Shown: positions 1 to 11,235 of the stretch, piece by piece
Position numbering within the stretch: position 1 is the first letter of the stretch
Layout of the letters: the number at the start of each line of letters is the position of its first letter
DNA from: Magnolia sinica
Taxonomy: Eukaryota > Streptophyta > Magnoliopsida > Magnoliales > Magnoliaceae
Assembly (NCBI RefSeq): GCF_029962835.1
Contig: NC_080583.1
Span: 67,379,158-67,443,157, forward strand
DNA: 64,000 nt
Direction: 5' to 3'
The notes under the pieces: model-generated
What the model was told of the DNA's origin: nothing
The model's database searches: none
Seen by the model: the letters and a program-made list of their open reading frames with translations, nothing else
Program-made: the position numbers and the translations under genes

Positions 1-21
1 ACTTAAACACATCATTATACA
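1..21. other. Flank and left TSD of Athila element
   Basis: Host DNA left of the outer retrotransposon. Bases 17-21 read ATACA and match 25778-25782 exactly, which marks the 5-bp target-site duplication. Nothing else can be said about the first 16 bases. Confidence 0.75.
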
Positions 22-1274
22 CGAAGTTTTATTTAAACCAACCTAATTTAAATTGGTTTTAAACTCGTAAGTATACGAATCAGGTGTAGACACGGTACGT
101 ATTACAAGATCGTTCCCATGAGGACTGATTATCATAATTCAAATTTTATGATTCTTCTTAACTAATCCAATAAATAGTTTAGCTAGTTATTAAGTAAAAT
201 AACAAAAATCAATGAAAATAACTGAGAACAAGAAGGAAATTTCACTCAAGGAGAACACTAGGACTTTTGAATCCACCCCTAATTATCCTAACTCTTGTTT
301 TATTTGTTGATTCACCCTAATTTAGATTGATATAAATTCAATAAATAAAGCACAATCTATGTCCTTGTTCAGGCACACAGGATGTATAATTCCCTTGAAG
401 CCCAAGTGATTTTTCCTTTAACATTAATTGTCCCTAATGCATGCACATCAATTGTCATGTATATACACACATTAAGAATCAACCAAACCACTTAAATCCA
501 CATCCACCATATAATATCTTGATTATGAATCACAGAATAAGAAATTGAAAAAAAATCTCAAGGATCACATCTTTCCATCCATGTTTAGGCATCAATATAT
601 GTAAATTCCTATTTCTTTCTCTATAGGAAAACATGTTCATGGTCAGACACAAGCACACCTAGAATAAGATTCCAAACAATATCCACTTCTAGACTTTTGG
701 TAAGCTCATAGATTGGAGAGGTATGGAGTTTTCATTGAATCATAATAGAGAAAGAAATAAATCAATCAATTCCGGATGAAATCAACAAACAACAAGAATC
801 ATTCAAAATAGGGGCTTCATCTCAGCCCTGGCTAAGAAATTAAAAATTCATGGGATGTAACATAGATTCAAATGGAAAGAAGAAAAATATAATTGATAAG
901 AAACATATCCCTTACACAGCCCTCTAATTTCTTTCAATCTGTGACGAATCTGTCAACCCCAACACCGTCAAAAGAAATCTCTTTTGGAGCAATCTATTTT
1001 GGAGTAATCTCTTCTCGAGCAAACTCCCCTAGAGGAGATGATTTAACCCGGCTTTATGGCTATTTCAGCCGTCCAAAACTCTCAACGGCAGCTTCCTCTT
1101 TCATCCATTCGCAGCAACAATGGAAACCTGTTACTATTTCTTCTCCTGTTGAAAAACCAAAACAACAACTCTCTCCTGTTTCTTTTTTTTTTTTACCTTG
1201 GACCGAATAGAGGCAGTCGCCTCTTTCTTTCTTTCCATGCATTGGACTTCTGTTGCAAGACTCCGATTCTTTCC

Positions 1275-1357
<83 letters not shown>

Positions 1358-2285
1358 TTCTTTTCTTTTAAAATATATTATAGTGATTCATAATTCGGAC
1401 CACCTACTATATTTCAGGCATGTTATTTGCCTATATGGACCATTGGCATAAGCAATGGATGACCAGAACTACAAAAAAATCACTCAAACGTCTATCAATT
1501 AGATTTTGATCATTTAGCTTATTGGCATCTCGTATTCCAACCAAATTTGGACCCAACCCCTAAGTTCATGTGCTCTTTAAGGTGAACAGATCAGATAGGC
1601 CAAATTGGATCCCTAATTTCAATCTAAAATTTCAAGGAATCAGGATGACATAAGCATACGTGAGGAGCTCATCATATTGTTAATCTTTTTTACAAAAATT
1701 GCTAGTTTTCATTTTTCTCTTGTAACTTTCTTCACGGTCATCAGATTAAAGTGAAACTTGACACCTTGGCATTTTTCAACGCACTCTTCACACTGGTAAA
1801 AAAATCAGCTCAAGATTTCGCTTCAAGAAAAAGTCGATATTTTAACATTGGTGTATGTAGCGTTTATGCTCTCTCACTGTACTCTGGCCCGCACACATTG
1901 TTGTCATTCAATCTGGACCATTTGGCATACTTGTGATACTATTTTAACCGTACAGTTACAGTATCATCTTAAGATTTCATGTTCAACATACGTGTGGCCC
2001 CCTAGATTTCCAAATAATTGCAATATGATATATCCATTCATTTTCTCCATTCAATAAAATTCCATGACCTGCCTTAGATAATTTCCTGAGGGTTGGACAA
2101 CTTCACGGCTCATCTGGACCATAAGTTTGGGAGATGTACATTCTTCCGTATCTATTCCATTTTCACATCATCTTCCATTATCTGTAAGTATCATCACAAT
2201 CATAAAATCAGATGGAATTTGGGTAAAATAAGATATTGAAAGGCATAATTTTAGGAGTATAACTATCACTATTTCATATATATCA
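22..2285 (-). repeat. Athila 3' LTR (left copy)
   Basis: It aligns end to end with 23569-25777. The plus-strand left end reads CGAAG where the other copy has TGATG, so the terminal TG is mutated. The right end TATCA is followed by the polypurine tract. It is longer than its partner mainly because of a (TA)n run at 1278-1355. Short ORFs across it are not conserved as proteins. The pyrimidine-rich stretch at 1180-1280 is shared with the other copy. Confidence 0.88.
1278..1355. repeat. (TA)n microsatellite
   Basis: Uninterrupted TA dinucleotides inside the left Athila LTR. The right LTR has only a short TATATATA at the matching position (about 24844-24856), so the expansion happened after insertion. 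Confidence 0.95.
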
Positions 2286-2288
2286 AAT

Positions 2289-2300
2289 ACCCCCAAACTT
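2289..2300 (-). other. Athila polypurine tract
   Basis: The minus strand reads AAGTTTGGGGGT and ends 3 bases from the 3' LTR. This is the expected plus-strand priming site. Two further copies of nearly the same motif lie upstream in the element at 4061-4071 and 4283-4295. Confidence 0.75.
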
Positions 2301-4440
2301 ACATTTTGCTAGTCCTCAAGCAAAACAAAATTAACAAAAATAAAATCCTACCTACACCACTTTTGCAGGTACTCTCGATTGCATTTAGCATATGCAACAA
2401 GCCTTTAAACCCCTTGGTTGCCCCTAGTGGACGAGTTGTAGTCTTGTGAGGGTTTGCAACAATGTTACCCACAAACATTGAACCAAAAATTAAAAATGAG
2501 GATTGAATCATAACTTCCTATCTTTTAAGGCCATGAGACTTCATTACCAACAATGTGAATAGTGCTATGGAAATTACATTCAACCACACTTTTCCTTTTC
2601 AGCTATCTCAGAAAAATTGTCAAGAAAAAAATCTTATACATTATCCAATTAGTAGAAACATCCTACTCATGTTCATGCTCAAAGTGTTGTGTGTGTAGCC
2701 AATATCAACATAACTTACGATGTTTGAAATATGCATAACTCAATTCCCCATCCAAAAATGCGCTTTGACTTCAAATCTCACCAAGTATATTCACTCACAA
2801 TAAAGTCACTCAGATGTTGGCTAAATTTTCTCTCATTTATATGTGAGTGGAATAAACAAAGCAAATATCTCACATATGGCATTCAAAAGACGATAGTATA
2901 AAACAAATTAAAATTTCGATCTCATGAAAGGAATATCAAATACTTAAGAATGTTGAATCATACACCGTAGTCTCTTCTTCACTATTCTCCACATTATAAC
3001 CACACTACATCTTAAGATCAAGCAAGACTTCTATATAGGTTGTAATGAGGTTTAGGAAAGGATTGTCAAAGAAAGGTAAGTTAAGAATCAAAATATTTAT
3101 AAACCCATGCTTTGATGCAAAAATTGATATGATTACCATTCCCGACTACCAATATTCTTCTCTTTTTGTTGTTTTTTTTTTTAAAACTCTTTTCTTGACA
3201 AACCTTAGTAATTTTTTTCTTTTCACTCTTTTTTTTTTTTCAATATCGTTCTCTTTTTTTCTCTCTTCAATTCACTTTTTCAACATATTTTCTTTGCCAC
3301 TCAACATAATCATTCTTTGCATTTTACTGTGAAAAGCATGGTAAATTTTGTCATAGAAGGTTATAGTTAATGTGGTTAACAAAGAAAGGTTATAAAGGCT
3401 CGAAAAGGTTGCTACAGAGATATCATTTAGTAAAAGGACATTGTTAAAAGGCTCAAACTTTCCAAAAATGGCCTCTCTCATTTCCTAGATTTCACATGGT
3501 TAATCTCATGTCTCAAATAGATCTAGAAAAAATTCAGGTGTAATAATCCAATTTTGAAATGTCATTCTTAGAATTTTGACCAAAACAAAGAATAATGAGA
3601 TCACAACGAAATTAATGTTGGATTCAAGAAAACATTGAATTTACTTATAACTCTCAGAAAATATAGAATGGTTCAACGCTCACTAAGGTTATTAGTCTCC
3701 ACTTGTATTCTTCCGGTTCATTGATTTAAGTATTTTCATCCATTCTAAATCACATTCATATGGCTATGTGAATTATTATTTTTTCAAACATAAAAATTCA
3801 TAAGATCAATCTAGAAAAAGGATAGTATATACCATTTAAGTTGATCTTTTCAATAGATAAGCTAAAAGTCCAAAATTTCATTTCATGCATTTCCTTCACA
3901 CCATACATTGAAGATTAGCTTATTTGCACATCATGCATCATTCTAGCAAATTTCATCTCATCATTGTATTGGGAAGTTTACTACTCAATCATCAAAACAA
4001 TTATTTATTTAATTTTTTATCAAAGATTTATTTCAAAGTCACCAAAATTTTGAAAACCTTACCCCCAAACTGAAAACAAACATTGTCCTCAATGTTTCAA
4101 GTGAAAAATCAATAGGCACAAGCAATGATTATAAAAAGAAAGGACGATAGGCAAAAGATTGGAAAAATTACGACCTCGGTGAACTGCTCCTATAAGGATA
4201 CTCCCAAAAGAAAAGTAAGCCGTAAAGCATTGTACAAGCATGCAATAATTAAGTAAAAAGATAAAAGATAGGACATGCAAAGCACCCCCAAACTTGAATT
4301 ATTGTACAATCTAAACAAAATGATTAAACTACTAACTAGGAAAAAGAAATGAAATGAAAGGTTGGGTTGCCTCCCAGGAGCTCTAAGTTTAACGTCTTCA
4401 GCCAGACAAGCAATGCAAGCAACCATGGACCATGAATTAA
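2301..4440 (-). other. Athila 3' non-coding region, no intact gene
   Basis: About 2.1 kb between the integrase end and the PPT. Some Athila elements carry an extra envelope-like ORF here. I see no ORF of useful length on the minus strand and no recognisable domain. The region is AT-rich, with homopolymer runs near 3170-3265, and holds two PPT-like motifs. Confidence 0.6.
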
Positions 4441-5600
4441 TCAATCTTGATAACCTGGGTCCTCCAAATAAATTTCCTCAACATCTTTATTAACCAAATC
4501 CTCTAAATATGGTTTCAGTCGTTGACCATTTACTTTGAAAATATTTTCGTCCTTTAGATTTTGAATTTCAACTACTCCATGAGGAAATACTTTTACTACC
4601 CGATAAGGACCATACCATCGCGAATGTAGTTTTTCAAGAAAGAGGCATAACCTGGAATTATATAATAAGACTTTCTGGTCCGATTTAAATGTCTTGCGAA
4701 GAATTGATTTGTCATGAAAAAATTTTGTCCGTTCTTTATAAATTTTTGCATTCTCATATGCCTCATTTCGAATTTCTTCTAACTCATTGAGTAGAAGTTT
4801 ACAGTGCGATCTAGCCTTGTTTAAATCAAAATTAAAGGTTTTGATGACCCAATAAGCACAATGTTCGAATTCCACAGGCAAGTGACAAGTTTTCCCAAAG
4901 ACAAGCCTATAGGGAGATATTCCAATTGGGGTTTTGAAAGCCGTACGATATGCCCAAAGAGCATCATTCAAACATTGCGACCAATCCTTACGATCAGGGC
5001 GAATTGTTTTCTCTAAAATTTGTTTAATCTCCCGATTCAAAACCTCTACTTGACCACTTGTTTGTCGATGGTATGGCATTGCAACTTTATGGGTGATGGA
5101 ATATTTCTTCATTGATTCAAACGGTTTATTGCAAAAATGAGTACTCCCATCACTTATAATTGCGCGAGGAGTACCAAAACGGGAAAATATGTTTTCTTTC
5201 AAGAAACGGACCACAACTTTGTGATCATTCGTTTTACATGGCATTGCTTCAATCCACTTAGAGACATAGTCGAGACAACCACAAGGATATACTTATAACC
5301 GAATGACGAGAGAAATGGACCCATGAAGTCAATACCCCAAACATCAAATATCTCAACAATGAGAATATTGGTAAGTGGCATCATGTTCCTGCAAGAAATA
5401 TTACCCATACGTTGGCATCTATCACAGGTAGAACAAAAGGCATGAGTGTCTCGAAAAAGTGTAGGCCAATAAAATCCACTTTGTAAAACTTTTACAGCTG
5501 TTTTCTTTGAACCAAAATGACCACCACATGCATGGTCATGACAAAAGGAGATTATAATATGAAACTCACTCTCAGGTACACATCTCCTAATAACCTGGTC
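4441..5600 (-). pseudogene. Athila integrase (broken)
   Basis: The zinc-binding N-terminal part is visible at about 5400-5560 (CGGHFGSKK, then CSTCDRCQRMG). The catalytic core follows: WGIDFMGPF holds the first Asp, IISDGSTHF the second and [11 protein letters not shown] the Glu of the D,D-35-E triad. The longest open segment runs 5244-4441 and continues past the core to the C-terminal DNA-binding part ([16 protein letters not shown]). A frameshift near 5270-5285 separates the first Asp from the rest, so no intact integrase can be made. It lies directly downstream of RNase H, the Ty3/gypsy order. Confidence 0.88.
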
Positions 5601-5759
5601 AGGATAAAGTTTGAATAAGTATGGGTCATCACAAAAGAAATGTTTAACCTCAGCAAGAAATTTGGATTTATCCTATTTAGTCCAATGAGAAGAAAATTGA
5701 CTTGTAACAAGATAATTTCCAATATCCGCAAACCAAGGTAATTGAGAGACAACTAAAAG

Positions 5760-6356
5760 TTATTCATCAGGGAAAGACTCGTTCATTGGTAAAGGATCCA
5801 CTGTGGACTCTAAGACAAGTCTAGACAAGTGGTTGACTACCACATTTTCGTAACCCTTTTTATCATGAATTTCAATGTCAAATTCTCGTAGCAAGAGAAT
5901 CCAACGAATCAATCGAGGTTTAGCATCTTTTTTGGAAAGAAGATATTTCAATGCTATATGATCTGAGAACACTATAACCTTTGATCCTATGAGATACGAC
6001 CTAAATTTGTCTAAAGCAAATATCACTGCCAACAATTCTTTTTCAGTGGTAGAGTAGTTAAGTTGAGCATTATTTAGGGTCCTACTAGCATAATAAATGA
6101 CATAAGGCATTTTGTTCAATCTTTGTCCTAAGACGGCTCTAACAGCATAATCAGAAGCATCACACATAAGCTCAAAAGGTAAACTCCAATTAGGTGGTTG
6201 GATGATTGGAGCAGAAGCTAATAAATGCTTTAACTTATCAAAAGCTTTCCAACAATCATCATTAAGGACAAATGCAACATCTTTAGCTAATAAATTGCAT
6301 AAGGGTCGAGATATTTTGCTAAAAATCCTTAATGAATCTCTTATAGAATCCCACAT
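5760..6356 (-). pseudogene. Athila RNase H domain and RT connection
   Basis: An open segment of 198 codons. It begins in the RT thumb/connection ([17 protein letters not shown]) and continues into RNase H ([18 protein letters not shown], then [20 protein letters not shown]). Acidic RNase H residues are visible in [14 protein letters not shown] and VFSDH. It ends with [10 protein letters not shown], the usual end of a Ty3/gypsy RNase H. The canonical Ala-Asp of that ending reads Val-Asn, a further likely inactivating change. It is bounded by stops on both sides. Confidence 0.88.
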
Positions 6357-6360
6357 GCCT

Positions 6361-7090
6361 TAAGAACGACTAATCTCCTTCACCATTCTGGGTGGAGGAA
6401 AACTATAAATTAAATCAATCTTGTCTTTATCAACTTCAATGCCTTTACTTGAAATAACATACCCGAGTACAATCCCTTTTTGAACCATAAAATGACACTT
6501 TTCTCAATTCAATACCAGGTTCATTTTTTTACATCTTTCCAAGACAGGAGATAGATGGTATAAACATTCATCAGATGAAGAGCCAAAAATTGAAAAATCA
6601 TTCATGAAAACCTCGAGGAAACGCTCAACCATGTCTAAAAAAATACTCATCATGTATCATTGAAAAGTAGCAGGCGCATTACACAACCCAAATGGCATAC
6701 GTCGATAGGCATATGTACCAAAAGGACATGTAAATGTGGTTTTCTCTTGATCCTCGGGAGCAATGGGAATCTGGTTATACCTGGAAGAGCCATCAAGAAA
6801 ATAATAGTAGCTATGCCCTACCAATCTCTCAAGCATCTTATCGATGAAAGGAAGAGGAAAGTGATCCTTCCTTGTGACCAGGTTCAGTTTACGGTAATCA
6901 AAACAAACTCGCCAACCCGTAGTCATGCGGGTTGGCACTAACTCATTATCATTATTTTTTTCACCATAATCCCAAACTTTTTGGGAACAACTTGAATTAG
7001 GCTGACCCATGTGCTATCTGAAATAGGGTAAATGATACCAACATCTAACAATTTAAGCACCTCCACACGAACGACCTCTTTCATGTTAGG
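6361..7090 (-). pseudogene. Athila reverse transcriptase (broken)
   Basis: The palm is recognisable: TGWRVCFDYRKLN, then DHFPLPFIDKMLERL, then FGTYAYRRMPFGLCNAPATF. Downstream a stop lies at about 6654 and another just after LVLN near 6504. The catalytic motif reads FMNDFS at about 6595-6612, so the first of the two catalytic aspartates is Asn. A frameshift sits in a seven-base homopolymer (plus-strand T at 6955-6961), and the same frameshift is present in the duplicated copy at 21526-21532. The Tekay element inserted immediately upstream, at 7096. Confidence 0.88.
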
Positions 7091-7095
7091 GTTAA
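7091..7095. repeat. Left TSD of nested Tekay element (GTTAA)
   Basis: GTTAA precedes the TG of the left LTR and recurs at 20007-20011 directly after the right LTR. The uninterrupted target (GGGTTAAGCCTCC) still exists in the duplicated Athila segment at about 21658-21670, which confirms the insertion point. Confidence 0.95.
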
Positions 7096-8389
7096 TGTCA
7101 CGCCCCAAACTCGGAAAATGGGCTCACAAAATTCCCGATCGCCGAATCCAGCGCCGACAGCCTCCGTAGTACCCCATTCACAGATCCCGGCACTGGCATG
7201 CCAGATTCCGATCCTGGGATCCTACAAGGAGGATTTCAGTGTAATTTTTTATTTTTATTTTTTGTAATGGAGCATAACCACAAGCATAACTAAGTCACAA
7301 AACAACATCACCACATATCCACTATAACAAAAACTTTAAGTACAAAGTGGGAAGGAAAATACAGGGTGATCAAAAAGCTCCAAAATGATCAGATGCGCAC
7401 TCCTGCCTCAGCGCTGCTGCTATCCAACGACACTTGCACGCAACGGTCGTGCATAAGCTTACAAAAGCTTAGAGGGTGGTGTAAGTGTGTGCGCAAAGCA
7501 AGCGCCAAGTGTACAATATCAGAGTAATGCGGAAATATGCGGTAAGTCCATGGATGCTATCAGTTGTACTAAAGCTATATGATGCAAGACATGAATGCTA
7601 TCGGCCATACTAAGGCCATGCGATACGAGGCCTATGTAGCCAAATGTCATATGCGAGATGTAAAGCAAGCATGTCAGTCCTCATCAAGTACACATATCAG
7701 TACAGTTCCTCTCTGGATATCACCGGGGTCTAATACACCTCACATTGACTGCCTCCTCCCTAGCTGCACAGTCAAGCAAGTGGAAGAAACCACACAATCC
7801 GCCTGACCAGTGTCTGCCAATACCTACCCGGCTCGTTGATAGCGGACTCATTTACGAGCTGGTCAAACTCAGCCTAGCTTATAACCCCCTCACTTGGGCG
7901 GATAAGGCCACACCCCCTTCCAACCAACCACAACACAGTGGGAGACGTGGCCTACTGGTATTCGGCACTCGGGCGCTCGTATATCCACTCGGTCTAGATG
8001 TTGGAGCATCTCCTGGTACCAAAAAGTTCCGGAACTTTCACCCAATGACATCCTAAGTGCCCACAGTGCTAGAACCAAGCATTTCCGGTATCCGATACGG
8101 CCATCTATGATGTGTCTGTGGAGCCACAGCCCTGATGTCGCTAGGGCGTGCAATGATCACGACACACAGTGCAAAATGCATGAGACACACCATACAATCA
8201 TGCAGCAATCCTGCGCATACAGCGTGATAATGTGGGGCACTCCGTCTCAAAAGGAGTCCCGTAAATGGTTTGCCCAATGGCTTATGCTATGATCAGTCAC
8301 TACTCATATCAAACATACATATGATGCGTATGGGCATGATTCATGGAGTTATACTAGGCATGTTATAAAGTAATGAACTACTCTTACGA

Positions 8390-8800
8390 TGCAGATGGGC
8401 CTAGACGGCCTACACACAACTAGTATGGGCCTATCAATGGGCCCTAAGGAGAGATACAATGCGGACATTTAACCAACATTATACTTGCAATGTGGACGTC
8501 AAACCAACATTGCTCCCAAGGCATAGCCTGCCACAAACCATGGAGAAATCTCGTATTGCAATGGACCCTAAGGACAACCCATTGGGCCTTGACCCATGGG
8601 CCTTAGATACATCAAATGGGCCGTATCACATGGGCCTTACATTCATCAAATGGGCCGCATTAATGGGCCTCACCAACGGGCCTTATGTACATTGCAATGG
8701 GCCATAACCCAAGGGCCTTAGAATACATCAAAATGGGCCTAATCTCATGGGCCTTATGCATTCAAATGGGCTTAATCATATGGGCCTTAGATATATACCA
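8390..8800. repeat. TGGGCC-rich irregular tandem region in LTR
   Basis: TGGGCC or its complement recurs roughly every 15-35 bases, often as CAAATGGGCC or CATGGGCCTTA. The same array is in the right LTR (17275-17690), in the third Tekay element (57460-57860), in the inverted fragment (about 29890-30360) and in the solo LTR (46250-46640). TGGGCC/T is the plant site II box bound by TCP factors; any regulatory role here is inference. Confidence 0.7.
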
Positions 8801-8951
8801 AGGTGGGGTCCATTTGAACTACTGATCTATCTTATTTTTAGTCTCAAGCCTTAAAATGGCTTTCAAAATGATTGGACAGCTTGGATACAGCACATGCATC
8901 ATGGTGGGGGGTCCACATGAAGGCCCACCATTATATAATATATATACAATG

Positions 8952-8952
<1 letters not shown>

Positions 8953-8999
<47 letters not shown>

Positions 9000-9016
9000 G
9001 CACACACACACACACG
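8953..9016. repeat. (TA)n-(CA)n compound microsatellite
   Basis: About 45 bases of TA followed by CA repeats. The partner LTR has a much shorter TA run and a CA run at the same place (about 17842-17872). Confidence 0.92.
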
Positions 9017-11105
9017 CATGCATACACAGGGCAGCTGTAGGGGTGGGTCCCACCGTCCAGGGTGGACGGTGCAGATAGAACATATAGATCATGGTGGGTG
9101 CCACCGTCCACCGTCAGTGGACGGTGCCCATGAAACACATACATCACTGTGGGCTCCAATGGACAGTACCAATAAAACACATGCATCATTGTGGGTCCCA
9201 CGTGGGGCCCACCATAACATTTATTTTCCATCCAGACCGTTGATAAGGTCGCATGGACCTAGATGAAGGGTAAAAACAAATTTCATATAAATCCAAAACT
9301 TCTGTGTCCCAAAAAAGGGTTCCAAGGGTAGACGTTCAATCCCACTTTTCCTTTTGTTGTGGGCTACCTGAGACGTGTATACGGCTGATTTTTGGGGTGG
9401 GCAAACATAAAGTAGGCTTATTTATTAATAGGTTGGATGACAAATAAACATCGAGTGGGCTTATGGGAATATTCGATTCTAGAAACTCAATCTCTACTGT
9501 TTCCATGGTGGGTCCACTGCCGCCCCTTATATTTATTTTTTAAAAAAAACCTGTATTTCCATGGTTTTTCACGTGTGGGGCCCGCTTCAAGGTAATCCAC
9601 TTTAACCATTAGATTTCATAGTCCATAACAAGTTCATCAAGCCCAATATTGGGCCTGTTTCAGTGTGTAGAAAAATCCGGTGAACTTTAAACGGTGGAGA
9701 TCACTGTTTGTTAAGGAATGGCCCACCAAAATCTCAGATTAGCTCCGTTTTTCGGTTCAACGCCCAAAAAAAACTGAGCAAAGGGATGGACAGTGTGGAT
9801 TGATCTTATACATCCAGGTGGGGCCTATATGAGTGGCCCCTTTCCAAAGGCTTGAAAAACAAGCCAATATTTGTGTTTTAATTTGCGTCCAGCGACATAA
9901 TACTTGCATTGAGGTGGGCCCTACTTAGGCGGGCCACCACATGGTGGGGTGGTGTGGATCACATACACATGTAAGGTGGGCCTCACCCACAAATGGATTG
10001 GGTCCAAACCATGCATCATGGTGGGGTCCATTCGGGTGGGCCATATGGTCATTCCATCATACACAATATACATAAATCACAAGAGAGAAAAAGAGAGTGG
10101 GACACGCATGATGGAGGGACCCCAGCACTATGGGCCCTCCATTTCAAGCATCCAATCGTACATCAAGTGGGTCACATTACACGTGGGCCTATCAAATTGA
10201 AAATCAACGGTGGAGATCCTTTCTCCACCAAAATGAAAGGTCTAGATAACCCTATCTATACAAGAAAATAAACATCATGATGGCGTATATGGAGAATGGC
10301 CCCATCATGGACTGATCATGAGGATCAAAGTGGTCCATCGGCCACATCAAGGGTCCAAAGTGAGATCCATACCATTGATCGGTAGGCCTCACTTGACCCA
10401 TCATAAAAAATATGAAAACTAGCCTATAGGAGCACCCACCGGTCTATCTTCTCGGTCCGTTGGAATGCCGATCTCCTTAAGCTTCACTTTGATGGTGGAA
10501 GATGAGAAGTGAATGGCTAGGATGGAGGATTTGGGATGGAAAAGTGGGCCACACACATGCACTCTCTCACATGGAAGAGAGCTTGGACATGAGCTCTCTT
10601 GTTGCTTGGGATTGAGTTGATAAATGAGAGAGGGAGATGGGATGTAAGGAGAGAGAGTGATGGATGTGAGGTGATGTTGTACTTGACATGTATGGGTGTG
10701 TAAGAGAGAGGGTGAGAGAGAGTTGACTTGGTGGTTACTTGGGGATGGGGTGAAAGGTGATGTGTACTTGACATGATGTGATTGATTGATGGATTGATTG
10801 ATAGGATTGATTTGACATATTGTAGAGATTCTCTTGGGATTGCAAACGCGCAGCGTTTTCTTCGAAATAAACGCCGGCTCACATCTTCCTGCCAGGGTAT
10901 CGGATCGGTGCGAGAGACACGGCGTCGGAACCGCGGCGACGGTGCGGTCGCAATGATACAAGTCTTGAATTAAGCCAACTCAAATCTATAGCATATGACT
11001 TAGGGTCGATCGCAAACGTCGATTATACGTCACAGGTTGCCGAAATTAGACAGGAAGGATCGCGGGATTCGACGGAACAGTACGGACTAGGATACGGGTC
11101 TTACA

Positions 11106-11118
11106 GCTCTCCCCACCT
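11106..11118 (-). other. Tekay polypurine tract
   Basis: The minus strand reads AGGTGGGGAGAGC, abutting the 3' LTR start TGTAAGACC. The third Tekay element has the matching tract at 60167-60178. Confidence 0.85.
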
Positions 11119-11235
11119 AAAAAGAAATTTCATTCTCGAAATTTGCACTACCATCACAACTCAACATAACTCATAAGGGAATAGTAAATATAATATCATA
11201 TAATCAAAACACCATGCATCATACAGTTAAACATC

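Larger units (their letters stand above)
7096..11105 (-). repeat. Tekay 3' LTR (left copy, ~4.0 kb)
   Basis: Starts TGTCACGCC and ends GTCTTACA on the plus strand. It aligns throughout with 15992-20006. It contains a run of TGGGCC motifs (about 8390-8800), a (TA)n(CA)n run (8953-9016) and many GTGGGNCCCAC-like palindromes. Bases 9401-9524 differ sharply from the partner LTR. A 14-bp segment at 18017-18030 of the right LTR is missing here near 9158. Short ORFs occurring in both LTRs (for example 8459-8707 and 17346-17594) are simply the repeat and have no recognisable domain. Confidence 0.95.

Noticed and set aside
1056-1451. 131-codon ORF with an Ile-Tyr run
   Set aside because: Made by a (TA)n microsatellite in the Athila LTR; the other LTR lacks the ORF.
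2301-4440. Envelope-like ORF of the Athila element
   Set aside because: Expected in some members at this position, but no ORF of sufficient length or signal/transmembrane pattern is present.
10419-10961. 180- and 121-codon ORFs repeated at 10517-10882 and 19432-19797
   Set aside because: Both copies are in paired LTRs and their similarity reflects LTR duplication; no domain is recognisable.
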